Source: Candidatus Peregrinibacteria bacterium (GTDB taxonomy: Bacteria; Patescibacteriota; Gracilibacteria; UBA1369; PNNO01). Taken from it: 60,346 nt of DNA. Below the pieces are notes generated by a model, which was not told the origin of the DNA, did no database searches, and was given only the letters and a program-made list of their open reading frames with translations. The DNA is taken from contig JAFGJT010000009.1 in assembly GCA_016928915.1 (NCBI GenBank), forward strand, positions 1 to 60,346, given 5' to 3'. This document shows positions 42,715 through 51,154 of the stretch, in pieces; position 1 is the stretch's first letter, and each line of letters opens with the position of its first letter. The position numbers were made by a program, and so were the translations under genes.

Positions 42715-43688
42715 ATAAAGAAATTTTAATAACAGGTGGAGCCGGATATATTGGAGCAAATATTGTTGATTTACTTATCAAAAAAAAATATAAAGTTGTG
42801 GTAATCGATAATTTATCAACCGGGAATAAAAGTTTAATTCATCCTGATGCGATTTTTTATAATGTTGATATTTCAGATAAGGCAAAATTGGAAGAAATTT
42901 TCAGAATGCATATAATTGACACCGTAATACATCTTGCAGCTTTAAGTTCGGTCGGGGAATCGGCAAAAAAGCCAAAAAAATACTTTAAAAATAATGTAAA
43001 AGGCGGCTTGAATCTTTTGGAAGCAATGGTGGAAAATGAATGCAAAAAGATTATTTTTTCTTCATCTGCGGCCGTTTACGGAAATCCTCAATACGTTCCA
43101 ATCAATGAAGATCATCCAATAAATCCCATCTCAATTTACGGAGAAACAAAAGCGACATTTGAAGAAAAATTAAAACTGTTTGATAAACAACATGATCTTA
43201 AATTTCTTTCATTAAGGTATTTTAATGCCGGCGGCAGTTCGGATGATAACCGATTCGGAGAAATACATATTCCGGAAACTCATTTAATTCCATCAATATT
43301 AAAATTGGCCGCAAAAAACAGAGAAATAAGTATATTTGGAGACGATTATGACACAAAAGACGGCACCTGTATCCGAGATTACATACATGTAGTTGATATA
43401 GCGGAAGCACATATTTTGGGAATAGAATATCTGGGGAATAATGCTCAATCGGAGATGATAAACTTAGGAACAGAAAAAGGTTATTCCGTTAAAGAAATTA
43501 TAAATTTGTGCAGTAAGACACTGGAAAAATCAGTAAAATCTAAAATAGAGCCAAGAAGGAAAGGCGACCCTCCAATTCTCATTGCAAGCTGTGGAAAAGC
43601 AAAAAAGCTACTTAATTGGGAACATAAAAAAACAATTCATCATATAATAGAAAGCGCTTGGAAATTTGAACAAAAATTGTCTATTTAA
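42711..43688 (+). CDS. galE: UDP-glucose 4-epimerase-like NAD-dependent sugar epimerase
   Basis: 325 aa, extended SDR. NAD motif TGGAGYIGANIVD at the N-terminus, catalytic Ser region FSSSAAVYG, and Y-x3-K in ISIYGETKATFEE. The C-terminal KGDPPILIASCGKAKKLLNW is typical of GalE. Gives UDP-galactose or a related sugar for the surface glycan made by the neighbours. Confidence 0.92.
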   Translation: MNKEILITGGAGYIGANIVDLLIKKKYKVVVIDNLSTGNKSLIHPDAIFYNVDISDKAKLEEIFRMHIIDTVIHLAALSSVGESAKKPKKYFKNNVKGGLNLLEAMVENECKKIIFSSSAAVYGNPQYVPINEDHPINPISIYGETKATFEEKLKLFDKQHDLKFLSLRYFNAGGSSDDNRFGEIHIPETHLIPSILKLAAKNREISIFGDDYDTKDGTCIRDYIHVVDIAEAHILGIEYLGNNAQSEMINLGTEKGYSVKEIINLCSKTLEKSVKSKIEPRRKGDPPILIASCGKAKKLLNWEHKKTIHHIIESAWKFEQKLSI

Positions 43689-43698
43689 CCAAAATGAA

Positions 43699-44829
43699 AT
43701 GGAACTTTCAATTATAATACCGTGCCTGAATGAAGAAAAAACTTTGCCCATAGTTATAAAGAAAAGTAAAAATTCCATACGGAAATTGGGAATAGAAGGC
43801 GAGGTAATTATTGCCGACAACGGATCTGTGGACAGTAGTGTTGAAATCGCAAAGGAAATGGGTGTAAAGGTTGTACATGTGTCAAAAAAAGGCTACGGCA
43901 ACGCCTTAATAGGCGGGATGGCGGAGGCGCAAGGGGAATTTTTGTTGATGGGTGATGCTGATGATTCTTATAATTTTGAAGAAATTGACGATTTTTTAAA
44001 ATATATAAAAAACGGGTATGACCTGGTTATAGGTACGAGACTAAAAGGGAAAATTGAGCCCGGAGCAATGCCGTTTCTCCACAGATATCTGGGAACGCCG
44101 ATTTTAACATTTATTTTAAATCTTCTGTTTAAATTAAAAATTTCAGATTGCAACTCCGGTATGCGATGTCTTACCAAAAAATCTTTTAATGAAATGAAAC
44201 TTTGTTCTTCAGGAATGGAATTTGCTTCCGAGATGCTAATAAAAGCGGGCCTTCTAAAATTAAAAATCAAAGAAATCCCAATAACTCTATATAAAGATAA
44301 ACGCGATAAAGCCCCGCACTTAAACACATGGAGAGATGGGTGGAGACATTTGAAATTCATGTTTCTATACAGCCCGACGTACTTGTTTCTAATTCCGGGA
44401 ATAATATTAACCATCCTTGGTATTGGCATAATGATTGTTCTGGTTGGGGGACCAATCAAAATTCTGAATACCATATTCGATTATCATTCGGCATTACTGG
44501 GAAGTCTTCTTTGTATTTTAGGTTATCAAACATTAAATACCGGTATACAAGCAAAGGCTTATGCTCAAAATCAGGAGTTTAAATTTGACGACAAATTTAT
44601 AAAAAAATTTTACAAAACATTCTCTCTTGAAAAAGGTATCATTTTTGGGCTCATTTTATTTACGATAGGCTTTACGGTTGATCTGTTTGTTCTTTTGGAA
44701 TGGAGCCGGGCCGGTTATAAAGATTTGAATGAGGCAAGTACTGTTGCTCTATCTTCAACATTGATTATTTTGGGAGTTCAAACAGTTTTTTCTTCATTTT
44801 TCTTAAGCATACTGGAGCGGAAAAATTAA
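43699..44829 (+). CDS. Dolichyl-phosphate mannose synthase-type family 2 glycosyltransferase
   Basis: 376 aa from ATG at 43699, 10 bp after galE. GT2 motifs MELSIIIPCLNEE, IADNGSVDSS and GDADDSYNF (DxD metal site) lie in the first 110 residues. Four C-terminal helices from about residue 230 anchor it. It likely forms a polyprenyl-phosphate sugar donor. Converges with the 701-aa gene (4-bp overlap). Confidence 0.9.
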   Translation: MELSIIIPCLNEEKTLPIVIKKSKNSIRKLGIEGEVIIADNGSVDSSVEIAKEMGVKVVHVSKKGYGNALIGGMAEAQGEFLLMGDADDSYNFEEIDDFLKYIKNGYDLVIGTRLKGKIEPGAMPFLHRYLGTPILTFILNLLFKLKISDCNSGMRCLTKKSFNEMKLCSSGMEFASEMLIKAGLLKLKIKEIPITLYKDKRDKAPHLNTWRDGWRHLKFMFLYSPTYLFLIPGIILTILGIGIMIVLVGGPIKILNTIFDYHSALLGSLLCILGYQTLNTGIQAKAYAQNQEFKFDDKFIKKFYKTFSLEKGIIFGLILFTIGFTVDLFVLLEWSRAGYKDLNEASTVALSSTLIILGVQTVFSSFFLSILERKN

Positions 44830-46931
44830 TTAACGCTGTAAAGACTGATAGAATCCGTCTTAAGAAGAAGAGTAAACATATTTGTATCATTTTTTGCCCA
44901 CTCTTCTTCGTATGGAACCAGGCCGTCAAAACTTTTAAAATCAACGATTAAATATTTAACATCGAGGGTCTTTAAAGCCGATTTCCATTGAATTTCATTG
45001 GGATTGGCGCGAACAGATTTGTCTTCATTCCTGTAATAAAAATATTGACAATCAAGACATCCATCAATATTAACGTAGAGTGGCGCGTATCCCTCCTTTT
45101 CAAAAAGCCAATAGGGGGTAAGACCGCTAAGTGCTATTTTCTCTGTTTCCCGGTTTTGTAAATCTCTTAATTTATTAATATGGGGCAAAATTGAAGAATA
45201 AATATCTATTTTTTTTGATAAATAAACATCATCGAATTCGGTATGTTTTGTGAAATGAGGAGACACTTGAAACTGGTGTATTGAAATCAACAACGAAATA
45301 ACAAGTAATGCAAACAATACCATTAAATTATTTCGCCTTTTGAGGCGTGTTAAAAAACCGAATAAGGTGATAACCAAAATAATAATAAAAATTGACAATA
45401 AAATATGGATATCCGAAATCAATGCTATCTTATGGTGAATAAGTTGAAGGGACTCGGGATTGAACAGAAAAGATTTGAATAAAATATTGTAGATTAACAA
45501 CCCCGACGCAAAATAGAATAAAGCGATATAGATTATGCGGGAATAAAAAGCTGATAGTATTAAAAACACCGGTATTAAAGCAAATATGGGACTGGAATAT
45601 CTAATTGTCTGATTCCAAAGGGTGTATGTATAAGGTGAATTCAGGTAATAAAATATTTCTGCAAGAAACACATACAACAATAAAACAAAGGTTGTTATAA
45701 CCCACTTGCGATGAATATAAATGTTTTTGTCTTTAATTCTATTCAAGACAATAAAAATTAAAGCCCCTGCTACGGCCAGTATCGCAACAGGAAAGAACAG
45801 TAACGATACTTTGCCTAACTGAATTTCAAAATCACCATTATTTAAAATATTTGAAATAGCATTTAAAATGCCATCTTTTGTAATGTGACTCCACAAAGAA
45901 GTTCCTACTGTATCTTCAATAAAAATTTTATGTCCCTCAAAATTAATAAAACCAAGATCAATACCAAATGGATATATGGGATTAAATGCGATTATCCAAT
46001 TTCTGATATACCAAAAAATTCCAGGTAAAAATATCAATGAAGGATACCAAAAAATGAATTTTAATGACTTATATTGATAAAAAAACGCAAAAATCAGGAA
46101 TGGAACAAGCACAATGATCTGTGGCACTGCATTGTATTTTGTTCCCAACATTACACCCAAAACCAGGCACGCTTTGAATAAATCAATCTTTTCTTTGTTT
46201 ACTACGGAAGAAACAATTAATGCGACCGCACTTCCGAATAACGAAAACATAAATAAATCAATTTGCAGATTTAAAAATTGATTAAATAAAAATGGCACAG
46301 AAGCGGAACTTAGTGCAATTATAAAAATAAACAGTTTAGATACTCTCTTGCGCCCAAGATCAAGGAGTGATGAACACAGCAGTAAAAAAGATAAAAAAGT
46401 AACAATATATCCAAAATCCATATTTCCCGTTTGAACAGCAAAAAAAGCTTGTATTGATTCATGGTTTGCCGGAAAGAAAGTATTAGGTCCTACAAAGCCT
46501 GCGTGAAAAACCTCCCAAATACTGCCGGTGGAGATTAGTTTGCTGACTATGGGTAGATGGTATGCAATGCTGTCAATTTCGGCAATTGGCAGAAAATTCG
46601 CACAGAGAATGACAATACATGTGAAAACCAAAAACATGAACAATGTAGGTGTTATTTTGATAGCTTGAAGAAAATCTCCCAAATCATTTTTTTTGAATTT
46701 TTTAAAATTTCGAAACTCAAAAATTGAAATTAGCAGTAAATTTATTAATGCCAGGATTAAAAGATTAAGCGATGAGAAAATTTTAAATACCCCCAACAGT
46801 TCAACTGATAACAAAATTGAAACGAAAAATAGTATTAGCCACAAAGAAATATACCTCTCTTTATTTATTTTTATGGCTAAATAATAGGAGACTGCCAAAT
46901 ATGAAAAAAGGGTAAAACCAAACGCAAGCAT
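44826..46931 (-). CDS. Multi-spanning GT-C type glycosyltransferase-like membrane protein
   Basis: 701 aa with about 12-14 membrane helices in residues 1-560 and a C-terminal extracytoplasmic part of ~140 residues. The first loop has EIDSIAYHLPIVSKL, an acidic-Tyr-His pattern seen in GT-C enzymes (ArnT/PMT-like) using polyprenyl-phosphate sugars. Cys residues DGCLDCQYFYYR lie in the C-terminal domain. It would add sugar to lipid or protein. Transcribed from the right repeat. Confidence 0.7.
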   Translation of the reverse strand: MLAFGFTLFSYLAVSYYLAIKINKERYISLWLILFFVSILLSVELLGVFKIFSSLNLLILALINLLLISIFEFRNFKKFKKNDLGDFLQAIKITPTLFMFLVFTCIVILCANFLPIAEIDSIAYHLPIVSKLISTGSIWEVFHAGFVGPNTFFPANHESIQAFFAVQTGNMDFGYIVTFLSFLLLCSSLLDLGRKRVSKLFIFIIALSSASVPFLFNQFLNLQIDLFMFSLFGSAVALIVSSVVNKEKIDLFKACLVLGVMLGTKYNAVPQIIVLVPFLIFAFFYQYKSLKFIFWYPSLIFLPGIFWYIRNWIIAFNPIYPFGIDLGFINFEGHKIFIEDTVGTSLWSHITKDGILNAISNILNNGDFEIQLGKVSLLFFPVAILAVAGALIFIVLNRIKDKNIYIHRKWVITTFVLLLYVFLAEIFYYLNSPYTYTLWNQTIRYSSPIFALIPVFLILSAFYSRIIYIALFYFASGLLIYNILFKSFLFNPESLQLIHHKIALISDIHILLSIFIIILVITLFGFLTRLKRRNNLMVLFALLVISLLISIHQFQVSPHFTKHTEFDDVYLSKKIDIYSSILPHINKLRDLQNRETEKIALSGLTPYWLFEKEGYAPLYVNIDGCLDCQYFYYRNEDKSVRANPNEIQWKSALKTLDVKYLIVDFKSFDGLVPYEEEWAKNDTNMFTLLLKTDSISLYSVN

Positions 46932-47243
46932 AACTTAGTTAATAACAAATTTATATATTTTTTTTGACATCAGCCGGACAGTTTTGTGAAATTTTACCGC
47001 TACTATTTCAGTAATACGCTCTTAGCCTAACAGAATCAGTTTATGATATCGAACACCTTGAGTCAATTTGTAAAAAAATACTTTTATCTACTCTTAAAAA
47101 GACAATTCTTTAAGGCGGGAAGGCAAAAAGTAGTGGGTCTGGAGAGGGATTTCTGCCTTCTCGACTTTCTTTTATTTATATTTTTCTTTAAAATAAGTAC
47201 GAACTTCGTTATAGAAGGACAGCTGAATCATAAAAATAAGTCC
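46932..47243. other. Intergenic region between cassette and next gene
   Basis: This 312-bp gap contains the right inverted repeat and a weak extension outwards (AGGCAAAAAG ... TGCCTTC hairpin around 47120-47160). I see no other gene; an open frame starting at 47043 reads through the repeat and is not convincing. Confidence 0.5.
47013..47080 (-). repeat. Right ~68-bp inverted repeat with inward promoter
   Basis: Reverse complement of the left repeat, ending in AAAAAAATA at the outer edge. It contains minus-strand TTGACT (47066-47061) and TAAACT (47043-47038), 17 bp apart, pointing into the 701-aa gene. So both ends of the cassette carry the same inward promoter and leader. Confidence 0.85.
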
Positions 47244-47612
47244 ATGCAGCACGATGACAAACCAATTAGAGAGATTGATGATACCGCCGGTTCCGCAGCG
47301 GAAGATCGTTTTGAAGAGATTATTAAGAGAGTAAAAGCAGCGAATGCCGAAATTATTAAGGATGAAAGCAGTCCTTTATATATTGATCTTGGCATGGAAG
47401 AAGTTGAGATCGGCGAACAGCGGATAGTTGAGTTTAATTTAAACGGTATGGATTTCCAGATTATACGCGACAAAAAGATGGCCCGGATTGTTGGTGAAGG
47501 CCGCAAAAAAAGTCTGGAGCAGCTTTCAAGGCCGATGATCGATATTAAATTAAAACGCAAACCTGAAACATCGGATCAGTGGGTGTTTATGGATCTGGAC
47601 GGGATGTTTTAA
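47244..47612 (+). CDS. Small soluble hypothetical protein
   Basis: 122 aa from ATG at 47244. Acidic, helical N-terminus (AAEDRFEEIIKRVKAAN), then DLGMEEVEIGEQRIVEFNLNGMDFQIIRDKKMARI. No known domain. A terminator follows at 47613. The upstream region is taken by the right inverted repeat, so its promoter is unclear. Confidence 0.6.
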   Translation: MQHDDKPIREIDDTAGSAAEDRFEEIIKRVKAANAEIIKDESSPLYIDLGMEEVEIGEQRIVEFNLNGMDFQIIRDKKMARIVGEGRKKSLEQLSRPMIDIKLKRKPETSDQWVFMDLDGMF

Positions 47613-47644
47613 AAAAGGCCCGATAACTTTCGGACCTTTTTTTG
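47613..47644 (+). terminator. Intrinsic terminator
   Basis: AAAGGCCCGA pairs with TTCGGACCTTT (one C/A mismatch) and is followed by a T-run of seven. It ends the 47244-47612 gene and lies just before the convergent Pro-rich gene. Confidence 0.8.
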
Positions 47645-47660
47645 AGATTTTAATATTTTT

Positions 47661-47912
47661 TTATTGCCCTTCAGCCGGAGGGGTTGGCTCTGTTGGAACC
47701 TGAGGTTCAGTTGGAGCAGGTTCAGCCGGAGGTGTTGGTTCGGGTTGTGCAGGTTCAGCCGGAGGGGTTGGCTCTGTTGGAACCTGAGGTTCAGCCGGAG
47801 GAGTTGGCTCGGGTTGAGCTGGTTCAGTTGGAGCTGGAGTTGGTGTCGGTTCGGTCGGTACTGCCGGATTTACTGGATCCCCTTGGTCTCCTGACAAATT
47901 GTAGTCTGTCAT
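47661..47912 (-). CDS. Pro/Glu/Thr-rich tandem repeat protein
   Basis: 83 aa. After MTDYNLSGDQGDPVNPA it consists of repeats of PTEPTPPAEPAQPEPTP type with an imperfect ~15-25-residue period; the DNA is repetitive too. No signal peptide. The antisense frame is also open as a repeat by-product. Likely a disordered linker-like protein; expression uncertain. Confidence 0.5.
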   Translation of the reverse strand: MTDYNLSGDQGDPVNPAVPTEPTPTPAPTEPAQPEPTPPAEPQVPTEPTPPAEPAQPEPTPPAEPAPTEPQVPTEPTPPAEGQ

Positions 47913-48177
47913 TTTTCTTGGGTTAAATGATAAATTTTAAATTTTACTGCAAAATTTTGTCTACTTTATCATTTTGTTGATTGTTTGGCAAATCTATTAT
48001 GCATTTATATATTTGCCTTTAAAAAGCCAATTTTGTTGTCATGTAAGATTTTTACAAAGTTTTTTTAAACTTGTTTTATACCCTGCAATAAGTTATACAC
48101 ATTTTTTTTTGGCTTTTTGGCTTGTAAAAGTTATTTTTCCGTGTAAAATCATCAGGCAAAGATAATAAATTAGCAAA
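47913..48177. other. Intergenic region before typA
   Basis: About 265 bp, AT-rich, no convincing gene. It holds a DnaA-box-like TTATACACA near 48092 and the typA promoter. A single box is not evidence for an origin. Confidence 0.4.
48122..48149 (+). promoter_or_regulatory. Predicted promoter of typA
   Basis: TTGTAA at 48122-48127 and TAAAAT at 48144-48149 are 16 bp apart, followed after about 28 bp by the start codon. Confidence 0.5.
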
Positions 48178-49989
48178 ATGCAGATTAGGAATATTGCAAT
48201 TATAGCGCATGTGGATCATGGAAAAACTACGCTTGTTGACGCGATGCTGAGAGCGGGCGGTGCTTTTAACGAGCATGAAAAAATTGATGAACGTGTGATG
48301 GACAGTTACGCGCAGGAGAAAGAAAGGGGCATTACGATTTACGCAAAAAATGCCGCTATTGAGCATAAAGGCACTAAAATTAATATTGTTGACACTCCGG
48401 GGCATGCTGATTTTGGATCGGAGGTTGAGCGCGTTCTTCGCACTGTTGATGCGGCTTTATTGCTTGTTGACGCCTATGAGGGGCCCATGCCGCAGACAAA
48501 ATTTGTGCTTAAAAAATCACTTGAGCTCGGTCTTAAAATTCTTGTTGTTATCAATAAAATTGATAAACCCACGGCGCGGCCCGATGAAGTTCTTTCGGAA
48601 ACTTTTGATCTTTTTACTTCGCTGGGCGCGACCGATGAACAGCTGGATTTTCCTTATATTTATACTATTGCCCGCGAGGGGATCGCCATAAGAAATCTTG
48701 ATGATAAAAAAGAAAATATTGTTCCGCTTCTTGATTTTATTCTTGAACATGTAAAGGCGGCAAAAGTTGATCTTAAAAAGTCTTTCCGCATGCAGCCCGC
48801 AACTTTGGCTTATGATAATTTTTTGGGTCGTATGGCTGTGGGGAGAGTCTATGAAGGAAGCGTAAAAGCAGGTCAGAATGTCTTTGTGATTAAACAGGAC
48901 GGGCAGAAGCGTTCAGGTAAGCTGTCAAAAGTATTTACATTTAAAGGTTTAAAAAAAATTGATGTAGCGGAAATTTGTGCCGGAGATATTGTTGCAATTG
49001 CCGGAATTCCGGATATTTATGTGGGTGAGACAATTACAACAGACCAAAATGCGCAGCCCCTGCCTGCAATCAGCATTGATCCTCCAACCGTTGCCATTTA
49101 TTTTTTGGTCAATAATTCTCCGTTCGCGGGGCAGGAAGGGAAATTTGTAACATCCAGACATATCAGAGACAGGCTTATAAAAGAGCTTGAATCGAACGTG
49201 GGATTAAAAATTGAATTCACAGCCGATTCTGACACAATAAAAGTTTACGGAAGGGGAGAAATGCATCTTGCGGTTTTGATTGAAAGCATGAGAAGGGAAG
49301 GATACGAACTGCAAATTTCACAGCCCGAGGTTGTTATGCAGGAAAAAGACGGAGTTAAACTTGAACCTATTGAATTTGCGGTTATCAATGTTCCTGACGA
49401 AATTTCCGGAAAAGTTATTGAAGCTGTTTCAAAAAGAAAAGGAGTGCTTAAAGCAATGAAATCCTTAAACAGCAATACTACTTTGGAATTTGAAGTGCCA
49501 ACTCGCGGTTTGCTGGGTTTCAGGTCCGCATTTTTGATTTTAACGAGGGGAGAGGGAACTTTATATCACGCGTTTGATCATTTTGCTCCCTACAGCGGCG
49601 AAATTCAAAAACGAACTTTCGGGTCAATGATCTCGGGAGAAAAAGGTGTTACGATGGCATATTCGTTATGGAAACTTCAGGAAAGGGGCCCTCTTTTTGT
49701 TACTCCCGGTACAAAAATTTACGAAGGAATGATTATCGGAGAACACAGCCAGGGCACCGACATCACCGTTAACGCCACAAGAAACAAGAATTTAACCAAC
49801 ATACGCTCTTCATCATCCGATGAAGCATTAACGCTTATACCGATTAATGAAATTACCCTTGAAAAAGCTATTGAATATATAAAAGAAGATGAATACGCTG
49901 AAATTACCCCCAAGAGCATAAGGTTGCGAAAGAAACTTTTAACCGACATTGATCGCAGAAGACAATTCAGAAACGATGCAAGTCTTTAA
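48178..49989 (+). CDS. typA: TypA/BipA translational GTPase
   Basis: 603 aa, normal length. G1 [10 protein letters not shown] near residue 10, the switch region [11 protein letters not shown]3 DTPGHADF, G4 NKID and effector-domain motifs ([31 protein letters not shown] at the end, a BipA C-terminal signature) are present. It binds the ribosome and helps 50S assembly under stress. Confidence 0.96.
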   Translation: MQIRNIAIIAHVDHGKTTLVDAMLRAGGAFNEHEKIDERVMDSYAQEKERGITIYAKNAAIEHKGTKINIVDTPGHADFGSEVERVLRTVDAALLLVDAYEGPMPQTKFVLKKSLELGLKILVVINKIDKPTARPDEVLSETFDLFTSLGATDEQLDFPYIYTIAREGIAIRNLDDKKENIVPLLDFILEHVKAAKVDLKKSFRMQPATLAYDNFLGRMAVGRVYEGSVKAGQNVFVIKQDGQKRSGKLSKVFTFKGLKKIDVAEICAGDIVAIAGIPDIYVGETITTDQNAQPLPAISIDPPTVAIYFLVNNSPFAGQEGKFVTSRHIRDRLIKELESNVGLKIEFTADSDTIKVYGRGEMHLAVLIESMRREGYELQISQPEVVMQEKDGVKLEPIEFAVINVPDEISGKVIEAVSKRKGVLKAMKSLNSNTTLEFEVPTRGLLGFRSAFLILTRGEGTLYHAFDHFAPYSGEIQKRTFGSMISGEKGVTMAYSLWKLQERGPLFVTPGTKIYEGMIIGEHSQGTDITVNATRNKNLTNIRSSSSDEALTLIPINEITLEKAIEYIKEDEYAEITPKSIRLRKKLLTDIDRRRQFRNDASL

Positions 49990-50050
49990 ATTTCAGTTTT
50001 TATTTGTTATAAAGATAAGTGACGATTAATTATTGTAATAACTTTTTTAT

Positions 50051-51154
50051 ATGTTCAATAAAAAAATGCAACTGGCACATCCCGCTTTTCCGGCATATTT
50101 TCTTTTAGGTTCTTTAGCCTTTTTGATTTATCTATTATATCTTTTGTACGCTCCTTTTATTACGATTTTAATTTTCGCCGCATTCTTCGCAACGATTTTT
50201 TATCCCTTATACAGAAGGATAAGCAAGCTGTTCAGGGGAATGAATCGGCTGTCATCTTTGGTTACGTGTATTTTAACTTTTCTTGTAATTCTGATACCGT
50301 TAAGTTTGTTCGCGACAATGCTAATAAGTGAGGGTATTAGTGCATTTTATGATATTGCAAGCAAAATACAGGGAGGTTTTTTTGAAAAATATTTTCAGTG
50401 GTTTCAGTGGGAGCCCGGGAATTTTTTATATGACCAATACCAAAAAATTATTCCGTTTATAAATTTGGATAATATAAAGATGGATCTTTTTGGTAAAATT
50501 GGAGAAACGGCGCAGGCCTGGGCGACATCTCTCGGCAAATTCTTTTTTCAATTTATTGAAAACTTTTTTACCTTTGTTTTATCACTTATCATCTTCTTTT
50601 TTGCTTTGTATTATTTCTTTAAGGACGGGAACAAAATCGTTGAAAAGATTATGGATTTGAGTCCGCTGCCCGTGAAATATGAAAAAGCTGTTTTTTCAAA
50701 ATTTAAGGAGGTAAGCCTTGCGATGCTTTTTGGTATATTTTTTACGGCTGTTATTCAGGGCACTCTCGCAGGTATCGGTTATGCGGTCGTCGGAATTCCG
50801 AATCCGATATTTTGGGCAACCGCAACAGGTGTTTTTTCTTTGGTTCCGCTAATCGGCACTGCGGCGATCTGGATTCCGGCATCCATTATTCTTGTTGCCA
50901 TGGGAAATCTTTTTGGAGGAATAGGACTGTTTTTATGGGGAATGCTTGTTGTAAGTACGGTTGATAATTTTGTTAGACCGTTCCTGATAGAAGGAAGAGC
51001 TCCGGTTCATCCTTTAATGACTTTTCTTGCTGTTCTCGGAGGAGTGTTTGCCTTTGGTCTGAAGGGAATAATATTTGGTCCGCTTGTATTAAATCTGCTT
51101 ATCGCCTTTATGCATATATATGAAATGGAATATGCCAAAGTGTTAAAGCACTGA
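50051..51154 (+). CDS. AI-2E family (DUF20) transporter-like membrane protein
   Basis: 367 aa, eight helices in the typical pattern, with a central hydrophilic region (KIQGGFFEKYFQWFQ) and GIPNPIFWATATGVFSLVPLIGTAAIWIPA, the family signature, then FLAVLGGVFAFGLKGIIFGPLVL. Substrate unknown. Converges with the P-type ATPase gene (12-bp overlap). Confidence 0.9.
   Translation: MFNKKMQLAHPAFPAYFLLGSLAFLIYLLYLLYAPFITILIFAAFFATIFYPLYRRISKLFRGMNRLSSLVTCILTFLVILIPLSLFATMLISEGISAFYDIASKIQGGFFEKYFQWFQWEPGNFLYDQYQKIIPFINLDNIKMDLFGKIGETAQAWATSLGKFFFQFIENFFTFVLSLIIFFFALYYFFKDGNKIVEKIMDLSPLPVKYEKAVFSKFKEVSLAMLFGIFFTAVIQGTLAGIGYAVVGIPNPIFWATATGVFSLVPLIGTAAIWIPASIILVAMGNLFGGIGLFLWGMLVVSTVDNFVRPFLIEGRAPVHPLMTFLAVLGGVFAFGLKGIIFGPLVLNLLIAFMHIYEMEYAKVLKH

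Noticed and set aside
47043-47243. N-terminal extension of the 122-aa protein into the right inverted repeat
   Set aside because: The extension reads through the repeat and promoter; the ATG at 47244 gives a clean soluble protein.
47684-47926. Plus-strand open frame in the Pro-rich repeat region
   Set aside because: It is the antisense of the repeats; the minus frame gives the coherent Pro/Glu/Thr protein.
48092-48100. DnaA-box-like TTATACACA before typA
   Set aside because: A single box without clusters, dnaA/dnaN or a skew switch visible; not evidence of an origin.
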